A program made the position numbers and the translations under genes. A stretch of DNA of 6,487 nucleotides, taken from NCBI GenBank assembly GCA_028293305.1, contig JAQGPD010000267.1:1-6487 (forward strand), written 5' to 3'. Below are positions 1 to 5,809 of the stretch, piece after piece (position 1 is the stretch's first letter; every line of letters starts with the position of its first letter). The notes beneath the pieces were generated by a model, which saw only the letters and a list, made by a program, of their open reading frames with translations, did no database searches and was not told the DNA's origin. Source of the stretch: Verrucomicrobiales bacterium. Its GTDB lineage: Bacteria > Verrucomicrobiota > Verrucomicrobiia > Verrucomicrobiales > V1-33.

Positions 1-1455
1 AACGATTCCTCATTTGATTGGTGGCGCATGCGCCTGGGCATGATCCTCGGGCCGCTGGCCATGGCCATCCTGCTGATCTGGCCGGTGCCCGGGGTTTCCG
101 TGGAAGCCCAGCGTCTTGCGGCCGTGCTCGCTTTGGCCATTATTTTTTGGATGACGGAAGCCATCCCCATGGCGGCCACCGCGCTCCTCGCTCCGGCGCT
201 TTGCATCCCGCTGGGCATTGCGAAGGACAAGGAAATCCTGGCCCCTTTTGCCTCGCCCTCCATCTTCCTTTTTATTGGGAGCTTTTTCCTCGCGGAAGCC
301 ATGCGGAAACACGGACTCGACCGCCGCCTCGCCCTCTGGCTGCTCACGCAGCGCGGGGTTTTGCGATCGCCCCTGACGCTTTACGCCGCCCTCGGAGGCA
401 TGACCGCTTTGCTTTCCATGTGGATGAGCAATGTGGCCACCACCGCCGTCATGATCCCCATCGCCCTCGGCGTCCTGACCACCACCCCTCAACTCGCCTC
501 GCGGCCGCGCGCCCAGGCGGACATCATTCTGCTCATCGCCTTCGCCGCCTCCGTGGGCGGGTTGGGCACGCCGGTCGGCACGCCGCCTAACATCATCGGA
601 ATCGGCTTCCTCCGGCAACTCACCGGTCAATCCGTCAGCTTTTTGGACTGGATGAAACTCGGCGTTCCTCTTGTTATCATCCTCATGGTTTTTCTGTTAT
701 GGCTGCTCCGCCCGCGCGGGATCGTCTTCACCGACCGCCACCTGATGGAGGACGAACTCCGCCAACAACGCGCCGCGCTCGGCCCGCTGCGTCCGGGGGA
801 ACGGAACACCGCCATTTTATTCACCCTCGCCATCGTGCTTTGGATGTATCCCGGCTTGTCCGAAATCATCGCCGGCGGCCCCACCGCCTCCAGCCTGTGG
901 TTGGCCAAACACCTGCCGGAGGAAACCGTGGGATTGTTATGCGGACTCCTGGTTTTTATCCTTCCTGTCAACCTGCGCGAGTGGCGCTTCAGCCTCACTT
1001 GGAAGGAAGCCGAGCGCATTGACTGGGGCACCATTTTGTTATTCGCCGGCGGCCTTTCCCTGGGCACGCTCATCTTTAATACCGGCCTGGCCAAAGCCAT
1101 GGGCAACGGCATGAGCGCGTGGATGGGGACCCCGGGGCTCTGGGGTTTGGTTATTGCCGGCATCCTCCTCAGCCTCGCGCTCAGCGAAGCCACCTCCAAC
1201 ACCGCCTCCGCCAACGTCATGGTCCCCCTCATGATCGCCGTCGCCCAGGCCGGAAATCTCCCGGTCATCCCCGTCGCCATGGCCGTCTCCCTGGCCTGCA
1301 GCTTCGGCTTCATGCTGCCCGTCTCCACCGCGCCGAACGCCCTCGCCTACGGCACCGGACTCGTCCCGCTCACCCGCATGATGCGCGCGGGCATCGGACT
1401 CGATATCGCGGGCGCCGTTGCCATCTTCCTCATCATCTGGGTCGTTTATCATTAA
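1..1455 (+). CDS. DASS/SLC13-family sodium-coupled anion (dicarboxylate or sulfate type) transporter, 5' end probably outside window
   Basis: An inner-membrane symporter of the divalent anion:Na+ (DASS/SLC13) family, which imports dicarboxylates, tricarboxylates or sulfate with sodium; the substrate cannot be read here. Counting from the ATG at 28 there are 475 residues with many hydrophobic segments. Two SNT-type substrate/sodium motifs are visible: the first as SNVATTA near residue 134, the second as TSNTASANVMVP at about 389-400. A GTPVGTPPN loop (180-188) and a late SFGFMLPVSTAPNALAYGTG segment (425-444) match the family's conserved signature region. The two halves resemble each other, as expected for the inverted-topology fold. 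The frame stays open from base 1 to the ATG at 28 (NDSSFDWWR), and that ATG has no clear Shine-Dalgarno, so the true start may lie a few codons upstream of the window. The start at 28 remains possible. lspA follows 73 nt downstream on the same strand. The family call is firm; the substrate is unknown. Confidence 0.93.
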   Translation, partial: NDSSFDWWRMRLGMILGPLAMAILLIWPVPGVSVEAQRLAAVLALAIIFWMTEAIPMAATALLAPALCIPLGIAKDKEILAPFASPSIFLFIGSFFLAEAMRKHGLDRRLALWLLTQRGVLRSPLTLYAALGGMTALLSMWMSNVATTAVMIPIALGVLTTTPQLASRPRAQADIILLIAFAASVGGLGTPVGTPPNIIGIGFLRQLTGQSVSFLDWMKLGVPLVIILMVFLLWLLRPRGIVFTDRHLMEDELRQQRAALGPLRPGERNTAILFTLAIVLWMYPGLSEIIAGGPTASSLWLAKHLPEETVGLLCGLLVFILPVNLREWRFSLTWKEAERIDWGTILLFAGGLSLGTLIFNTGLAKAMGNGMSAWMGTPGLWGLVIAGILLSLALSEATSNTASANVMVPLMIAVAQAGNLPVIPVAMAVSLACSFGFMLPVSTAPNALAYGTGLVPLTRMMRAGIGLDIAGAVAIFLIIWVVYH

Positions 1456-1528
1456 GCCATTCCCGGCCTTCCCAAAACGGAACTCCGGTTGCGGGCGGAG
1501 CCGTCAGACCCCAGGGTGGCGCGTTCCG

Positions 1529-2029
1529 ATGCGCTCCCTCCTTCTTTACCTGACCCTCCCGCTTTTCATTCTCGATCAGGCCACCAAACAGTGGACGGTC
1601 CAGCGCTTCCAGCCACCGTCCGACTTCGAGCACGACCACATTGTAGTCATTGATGGCTGGTTCGATCTCGTGCGCGTCCACAACACCGGCGTCGCCTTCG
1701 GCATGGCGAATGGAGCCAAGGGCGCCAACTACATTTTCGGTGGTGTCTCCCTCGCCGCGCTCGGCCTCATCTGGTGGCTCTGGCGCACCAACGCCTTCCC
1801 CACCAAACTCAGCCGCACCGCCGTCGCCTTGCTGATCTCCGGCATCCTCGGCAACCTCGTGGACCGGCTCTTCCGCGGCTACGTCGTGGACTTCCTATCA
1901 TTCGACTTGAAAATCATGCAATGGCCCGCCTTCAACGTCGCCGACGCCGCCATCTGCATCGCCGCCGTCTGCCTCTTCCTCTCCGCCTTCCAAAAAACCC
2001 CCACGCCCGCCAACCAGGCACACGCTTAA
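1529..2029 (+). CDS. lspA: Lipoprotein signal peptidase (signal peptidase II)
   Basis: An inner-membrane aspartyl protease that removes the signal peptide from prolipoproteins after Lgt has lipidated the +1 cysteine. From the ATG at 1529 the product is 166 residues, the usual family length. It begins with a hydrophobic helix ending in LDQATKQW (D16), followed by the conserved HNTGVAFG block (51-58). GNLVDRLFRGYVVDF (108-122) carries the first catalytic Asp (D112), and FNVADAAI (135-142) carries the second (D139). Four membrane segments fit the sequence. The frame stays open upstream to an ATG at 1418 inside the transporter gene, but those 37 extra residues are Ser-rich and unlike LspA. The 1529 start has a plausible AGGGTGG at 1513-1519 and gives a normal N-terminus. 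It may be co-transcribed with the transporter, or the 73-nt gap may hold its own promoter; no clear one is visible. Its 3' end faces the repeat-filled convergent gap. Confidence 0.96.
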   Translation: MRSLLLYLTLPLFILDQATKQWTVQRFQPPSDFEHDHIVVIDGWFDLVRVHNTGVAFGMANGAKGANYIFGGVSLAALGLIWWLWRTNAFPTKLSRTAVALLISGILGNLVDRLFRGYVVDFLSFDLKIMQWPAFNVADAAICIAAVCLFLSAFQKTPTPANQAHA

Positions 2030-2182
2030 TAACCGTTATAAAGGCCAACCGCCAACAGGCGCGAATAGGCGCGAATAAAGGCGGATAGACCGGACAGCAG
2101 GCGGAAACATTGAGTCACGGCGGATCCAACCGGAAGTGTTAGTCGGACGCTGGCAGTGTATACCGGTTTCCCAGAGTAAGGG
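2030..2182. other. Convergent intergenic region, left part
   Basis: Non-coding sequence immediately after lspA. Apart from the 10-bp tandem duplication listed separately I see no gene, no strong Rho-independent terminator (no GC stem followed directly by a T run) and no RNA gene. Short open frames here on either strand lack start signals and recognisable domains. Confidence 0.5.
2057..2076. repeat. Perfect 10-bp tandem duplication (AGGCGCGAAT x2)
   Basis: AGGCGCGAAT occurs twice back to back, with a degraded third match (AAAGGCGGAT) directly after it. It lies 27 nt past the lspA stop codon. It could be a slippage product or the remnant of a longer short-period array. No function is visible. 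Confidence 0.8.
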
Positions 2183-2327
2183 CGCTTCCGCAAAAGGAGC
2201 TGCCGTATATTGATCCCGGAGGGATGACAGCAATCAGGCGGTGGTTGAGCGTAAGCGATACCACCGTATTATGTTTTCCAGCAGCCCAGCATCCCGGCAG
2301 GGATGCCAGCAAATGCACGGGAAACGG
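2183..2327 (+). repeat. Hairpin-rich repeat element, left copy (forward)
   Basis: First of two inverted copies of one element. Going left to right it can form an imperfect stem near 2184-2201 (GCTTCC with GGAGC, one bulged T). Next come H1 at 2213-2225 (ATCCC-GGA-GGGAT), H2 at 2239-2266 (CGGTGGT paired with ACCACCG around a 14-nt loop) and H3 at 2289-2306 (GCATCCC-GGCA-GGGATGC, a perfect 7-bp stem). The tail CAGCAAATGCACG after H3 is matched in the other copy. Open frames crossing it are interrupted by hairpins and show no protein family. The layout resembles palindromic intergenic repeats (REP/BIME-like), but no transposase or RAYT gene is in the window. The outer boundary is approximate. 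Confidence 0.75.
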
Positions 2328-2348
2328 GAATTCAGTCGACCACAGCAA

Positions 2349-2492
2349 AAAGTTAGGGTTCGTGGATTTGCTGCCACCCCTCCGGGGTGGAGAACGGTCC
2401 ACCTGCAAACCCGGCGGTGTCGCTTCGCTCAACCGCCGTCTAATGGCTGCAATCCCTCCGGGATAAATTACCGGAAGCTGTCGGCTTCGTCC
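2349..2492 (-). repeat. Hairpin-rich repeat element, right copy (inverted)
   Basis: Reverse-complement copy of the element at 2183-2327, so the pair sits head to head with about 20 nt between them. Its H3 is 2374-2390 (CCACCCC-TCC-GGGGTGG), H2 is 2412-2438 (CGGCGGT with ACCGCCG) and H1 is 2452-2464 (ATCCCTCCGGGAT). A further GAAGC-GCTTC stem lies at about 2474-2487, where the left copy has a different stem. Read on the minus strand, the H2 loop contains GCGAAGC, known as an unusually stable DNA mini-hairpin. Compared with the left copy, H2 and H3 carry three changed base pairs, each changed on both sides so pairing is kept. Confidence 0.75.
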
Positions 2493-2531
2493 TCAGTGCT
2501 ATCGAGGAACGACGCATGGAATTGGTTTTAC

Positions 2532-2745
2532 GGATCAATTGGCGGCTCCACCGGACCTCCGCATCTATGGATCAACCAGCGACTCCACCGGACCTCGGCA
2601 TCTACGGATCAACCAGCGACTCCGCCGGACCTCGGCATCTATGGATCAACCAGCGGCTCCACCGGACCTCGGCATCTACGGATCAACCAGCGACTCCACC
2701 GGACCTCGGCATCTACGGATCAATTGGCGGCTCCACCGGACCTCG
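2532..2745. repeat. 37-bp tandem repeat array, five full copies plus one partial
   Basis: Copies start at 2532, 2569, 2606, 2643, 2680 and 2717, an exact 37-bp spacing; the last is broken off at about 2745. The consensus starts GGATCAACCAGCGACTCCAC and ends CGGACCTCGGCATCTAC. The first and last copies carry AATTGGCGGC where the four inner copies have AACCAGCGAC or AACCAGCGGC; other differences are single bases. There are no spacers, so this is a minisatellite-type array and not CRISPR. The plus strand of the unit has no stop codon in any frame and 37 = 3x12+1, which makes long meaningless overlapping open frames. The partial copy overlaps the 3' end of the YHYH gene. Confidence 0.95.
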
Positions 2746-3960
2746 ACCGTGTCCTGCACCGGGGCCTTGCCTTGGCGCCTGACTTCGTGCCGGACCTGAA
2801 CCCGGACCCTGACCTGCGTCCGGCCCCGGGCCACTGCCCGGTCCCGGCCTCTCCATCCCCGGCGGACGCATTTCTTTAAAATCCAAACGCCCGTCGCCAT
2901 TCCGGTCGAGTTTTTTCAAGGACTCCGGGGCTTTGGAGATCTCGTCAGCATCCAGTTCCCCACTATGGTCCAAGTCCAAGGCGGAAACCAATGGCGGCGG
3001 CGGACGTCTTCCTTCCGGTCCCCCATCGGGAGGCCCGCCACCGGGAGGTGCGTCGCCGGGAGGTCCGCCACCATTAGGCCTTCCGCCGCGAGCGGGCGGC
3101 GGTCCACCTTTGGAAAAACTGGCGTCCGGCTTGCCGCGCCAAAATCTTGGCAGGAACGGGAACTCCTCGGTCACACAATAAAAATACGTCCCCTTCGGAA
3201 ACTCCGGCGTCCAGCCCGTGCGGCCATTGCACTCGTCCAAGTCCCCGCTGCCCCTGACAAATTCCCAGTCCTCCGTGAACCGGCCATCATATTTTCCGCC
3301 CGGCCCATCCGGTGCCGCCGGACGCTTGCCCGCCTTCAGTCGATAACTCGAAGTCATTTTCCGCAACTTCCCCGGCTTCCCGTCCGCGCCCGGTTCCCCC
3401 TCCGCCGCCATCGCGGAATACAGCGGAAACCCATCCGCCGCCCAACCCACCAGGCGCATTCCCGATCCATCCCCACCCAGTCCCTCCAACAAACCCACCG
3501 GCCGTCCATGATAGTGATAGGCCCCCGTCGGCTGCACATGCGCATGATGCTCATCCAGACCCAAATCCATGAACCCCGTCCCCGCCTCATACCGCCACGC
3601 CGAAGGCCGCTCGTTTTTCCAGGTCTCCGCCGTCCCCGGCTCGAAGGGCACGCCATTCACCGCCACCCCCCACCAAAATCCATCCGCCCGCCGCAACTCC
3701 CCGCCTGGCTCCGGCGCCACCGGCACCCGGAATTCATAGTGCTGCGCCGAGATCACGTTAGGATTCCCCCGCCGCGGAAAAACCCCCGGTGCATGATCCG
3801 GCCAGCCATTGGAAACAATCCGCCGGAATCCGCCCTCCACCTCCAGCTTCACCTGATTTTTTTCAACAACAACCGCCGCCAACACCAGCCCGGCCCCCGC
3901 CACCAACGCCGTGAAACAACCAACCGGAAACAAAGAGCCCAAAAAGGAAGTGGTTTTCAT
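2713..3960 (-). CDS. Exported YHYH-domain protein with a C-terminal EF-hand pair
   Basis: A predicted periplasmic or secreted protein of unknown function. The chosen start (ATG at 3960, MKTTSFLG) gives 415 residues. A signal-peptide-like hydrophobic stretch covers about residues 4-32. The YHYH domain follows, with EHHAHVQPTGAYHYHG (137-152), GWAADGFPLY (172-181), GGKYDGRF (222-229), GDLDECNGRTG (239-249) and GTYFYCVTEEFPFLPRF (257-273). A Pro/Gly-rich linker spans about 284-323. Two calcium-binding EF loops come next: DLDHSGELDADE (329-340) and DRNGDGRLDFKE (352-363), both with acidic residues at positions 1, 9 and 12. A low-complexity Pro/Gly/Arg tail (366-415) ends in the 37-bp array, which encodes the last ten residues (RGPVEPPIDP). 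An ATG at 3981 adds seven residues (422 total) and is possible; a GAGGG at 3973-3977 fits the shorter form only loosely. It lies 92 nt downstream of trpS. The His-rich motif suggests metal binding, which is inference. Confidence 0.88.
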   Translation of the reverse strand: MKTTSFLGSLFPVGCFTALVAGAGLVLAAVVVEKNQVKLEVEGGFRRIVSNGWPDHAPGVFPRRGNPNVISAQHYEFRVPVAPEPGGELRRADGFWWGVAVNGVPFEPGTAETWKNERPSAWRYEAGTGFMDLGLDEHHAHVQPTGAYHYHGRPVGLLEGLGGDGSGMRLVGWAADGFPLYSAMAAEGEPGADGKPGKLRKMTSSYRLKAGKRPAAPDGPGGKYDGRFTEDWEFVRGSGDLDECNGRTGWTPEFPKGTYFYCVTEEFPFLPRFWRGKPDASFSKGGPPPARGGRPNGGGPPGDAPPGGGPPDGGPEGRRPPPPLVSALDLDHSGELDADEISKAPESLKKLDRNGDGRLDFKEMRPPGMERPGPGSGPGPDAGQGPGSGPARSQAPRQGPGAGHGRGPVEPPIDP

Positions 3961-4052
3961 AAGCGAACCAATCCCTCGCATCTCAAACTTAAGTTGCGAT
4001 GAAGCCCGCCAGGATTATTGGCGCACCTAAAAACCTAACCGGAAATAATTCG

Positions 4053-5018
4053 CTAGGCTCCGAGGCCCATGGCATGGCGGACGCGGTCCAGCGTGGCGCG
4101 GGCCACGGTGCGGGCGCGGTCGGCTCCGGCGCGAAGGACCTGCTCCACATGCGCGGGGTCAGCCGCGAGTTCCGCCCGGCGTTTGCGGGGTTCCTCGAAC
4201 TTTTGCCAGATGGCTTCGAAGAGGCGTTTCTTGAATTCGCCATAACCAATGCCGCCGGCGCGGAATTGATCCTCCATTTTCTGCACGTCCTCCGGAGACG
4301 CAACGAGGCGGTAAAGTGACACAATAAGCGAGTTGTCAGGATCCTTCGCCTCCTCCACCGAAGTGGAATCGGTCTGAATGCTCATCACTTTCTTTTTGAG
4401 CGCTTTCTCCTCCTCGAAAATAGCGAGGATATTGCCATAACTCTTGCTCATTTTCTGACCATCGGTGCCAGGAACGACGGCGGTGGATTCCTTGATCCGC
4501 GGTTCGGGGATCTTCAAAATCTCACCATACAAGTGGTTCACCGTTTTGGCGATATCCCGGGTGACCTCCACGTGCTGTTTCTGGTCTTTTCCGACCGGCA
4601 CCACCTGGCTGTCATAGATCAGAATATCCGCCGCCATCAAAACCGGATAGGCGAACAAACCATGCGAGGCCTCGATGCCGCGGGCGACTTTGTCCTTGTA
4701 GGAATGGCAGCGCTCCAGCAATCCCATGGGCGTCACCGTGCTGAGCAGCCAGGAAAGCTCACAGACTTCCGGCACATCGCTTTGGCGGAAAAACGTCGCC
4801 TTTTCCGGGTCCAGCCCGCAGGCGAGGAAATCGAGCGCGAGGTCCCGCGAGTGCTGCCGCAGCAGGGCGGGATCATGCAGGCTGGTGAGGGAATGATAGT
4901 CCGCGATGAAATAAAAGGCATCGCCTTCGTGCTGCAGTTGCAGCGCGGGCTGCATCATGCCGAAGTAGTTGCCGAGGTGGAGCCGCCCGGAAGGCTGAAG
5001 GCCGGAAAGAATACGCAT
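4053..5018 (-). CDS. trpS: Tryptophanyl-tRNA synthetase
   Basis: A cytoplasmic class I aminoacyl-tRNA synthetase that charges tRNA-Trp using ATP. The product is 321 residues, normal for bacterial TrpS. The N-terminus reads RILSGLQPSGRLHLGNYFG (2-20), whose HLGN (14-17) is the HIGH-type ATP-binding signature. The substrate-site segment PVGKDQKQHVEVTRD (141-155) and GQKMSKSYGN (187-196), containing an intact KMSKS loop (189-193), are both present. The C-terminal half is helical and ends in an Arg/Ala-rich helix, as in the family. The ATG at 5018 gives the canonical short N-terminus. It lies 5 nt after the stop of the DedA gene, so translation is probably coupled and the two share a transcript. 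No T-box or trp leader is visible, and such a short gap leaves no room for one. Confidence 0.97.
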   Translation of the reverse strand: MRILSGLQPSGRLHLGNYFGMMQPALQLQHEGDAFYFIADYHSLTSLHDPALLRQHSRDLALDFLACGLDPEKATFFRQSDVPEVCELSWLLSTVTPMGLLERCHSYKDKVARGIEASHGLFAYPVLMAADILIYDSQVVPVGKDQKQHVEVTRDIAKTVNHLYGEILKIPEPRIKESTAVVPGTDGQKMSKSYGNILAIFEEEKALKKKVMSIQTDSTSVEEAKDPDNSLIVSLYRLVASPEDVQKMEDQFRAGGIGYGEFKKRLFEAIWQKFEEPRKRRAELAADPAHVEQVLRAGADRARTVARATLDRVRHAMGLGA

Positions 5019-5023
5019 GCAGG

Positions 5024-5707
5024 CTAGTCGCTCTCCCGGGCCGGGGTGTCAATCGCCGCCGCTTTCCTGGACGCCAACCATGCATTCAGCGCGCCGATGG
5101 CGGCGGGCAGGAGGCTGATCAGGATGATGCCCACGACCACCAGCTCGAAGTTTTTCTTCACCACCGGCAGGCCGCCAAAGAAGTAGCCGGCGGGAACGAT
5201 GATGCCGATCCATAACAAAGTGCCGGTGACGCTGAAAAACAAAAACCGCCGGTAGTCCATATGTCCACTCCCTGCGACAAAAGGCGCGCAGGTCCTGACA
5301 ATGGGAACGAACCGCGCGAGGATGAGCGTTTTGCCGCCATACCTCTCGAAAAAGGCGTGTGTTTTTTCCAGATAGGCGGGTTTGAGAATCCGGGGGAATT
5401 TCCGGATCATCCACGCGCTCAGACGGCGGCCGACCCAGTAGTTCAAGGTATCCCCGATCACGGCGGCGCAGAAAATAATCAGGCTGACATACCAGACATT
5501 CAGCCCCAGCTCCGGCCGCGCGGCCACGGCTCCGACCGCGAATAACAAGGAGTCGCCCGGCAGGAATGGCATGATGACCAGGCCGGTCTCCGCGAAAATG
5601 ATGGCGAATAAAATCCCATACACCGCCACGGGATACTGCTGCACCCAGGTCTCCAGGTATTCATTGATATGGCTGATGAGATGCCAGGCTTTTTGAATGA
5701 TTTCCAT
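5024..5707 (-). CDS. DedA-family (SNARE-associated/VTT domain) membrane protein
   Basis: An inner-membrane protein of 227 residues, the usual DedA size. Some DedA members are established as transporters that recycle undecaprenyl phosphate or flip phospholipids; others support proton homeostasis and drug resistance. Which applies here is not shown. Key segments are FAETGLVIMPFLPGDSLLFAVG (38-59), GDTLNYWVGRR (85-95), FFERYGGKTLILARFVPIVRTCAPFVAG (119-146) and a C-terminal hydrophobic helix pair (about 160-210). E40, D52, R132 and R138 match the acidic and arginine residues known to be essential in E. coli YqjA/YghB, so an active protein is likely. The ATG at 5707 is preceded by a C/T-only stretch on the coding strand, so no Shine-Dalgarno is present. 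trpS starts 5 nt downstream; the TerC gene ends 102 nt upstream on the same strand. Confidence 0.94.
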   Translation of the reverse strand: MEIIQKAWHLISHINEYLETWVQQYPVAVYGILFAIIFAETGLVIMPFLPGDSLLFAVGAVAARPELGLNVWYVSLIIFCAAVIGDTLNYWVGRRLSAWMIRKFPRILKPAYLEKTHAFFERYGGKTLILARFVPIVRTCAPFVAGSGHMDYRRFLFFSVTGTLLWIGIIVPAGYFFGGLPVVKKNFELVVVGIILISLLPAAIGALNAWLASRKAAAIDTPARESD

Positions 5708-5809
5708 GCGGCGGGGAGGGGGGGGACAAAAAAACGGGTGAATGAAACCGGCGGCCGGCCGGCCGCGCGGAAGGATGTCGGAGAGGCCGGCCGGTGGCGG
5801 GGAAGCCGG
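5708..5809 (-). other. GC-palindromic gap between the TerC and DedA genes
   Basis: This 102-bp spacer contains a perfect 16-bp palindrome GCGGCCGGCCGGCCGC at 5751-5766. A second GGCCGGCCGGT block at 5785-5795 can pair with ACCGGCGGCCGGCC at 5747-5760. Nearer the DedA start is a run of eight G (5718-5725) followed by AC and seven A (5728-5734). Read in the direction of transcription (minus strand), a GC stem is followed about 16 nt later by seven T, which only loosely resembles a Rho-independent terminator for the TerC gene. It may partly separate that gene from DedA-trpS. No promoter boxes are convincing. Confidence 0.45.

Noticed and set aside
1418..1528. Longer lspA start at 1418
   Set aside because: The added 37 residues overlap the transporter gene, are Ser-rich, and do not resemble LspA N-termini; the 1529 start gives the normal length.
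2036..2432. Minus-strand open frames of 65 and 97 codons in the convergent gap
   Set aside because: They are translations of the hairpin repeat and its flank; the peptides simply read through palindromes and lack a start context or domain.
2532..2745. Possible CRISPR array, since the unit length (37 bp) is in the repeat size range
   Set aside because: Copies follow one another with no unique spacers and there is no cas gene in the window, so it is a tandem array.
2241..2879. Plus-strand open frames of about 80-210 codons across the repeats (also starting at 2224, 2516 and 2539)
   Set aside because: They arise because the 37-bp unit has no plus-strand stop and rotates through all frames. They overlap one another, cross hairpin repeats or the antisense of the YHYH gene, and show no protein family.
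3898..3960. YHYH protein as a lipoprotein because of PVGC near its N-terminus (relevant with LspA nearby)
   Set aside because: The -3 residue is Pro and the hydrophobic stretch continues well past the cysteine, so the lipobox is poor; a normal signal peptide or anchor fits better.
2965..4002. 345-codon plus-strand open frame opposite the YHYH gene
   Set aside because: Pro/Arg/His-rich translation with no domain, fully antisense to a gene with clear YHYH and EF-hand motifs; typical of a GC-rich shadow frame.
3961..4052. Terminator or promoter between trpS and the YHYH gene
   Set aside because: The 92-nt gap has T-rich stretches and an AGGT direct repeat but no stable stem before a T run and no convincing -35/-10 pair.
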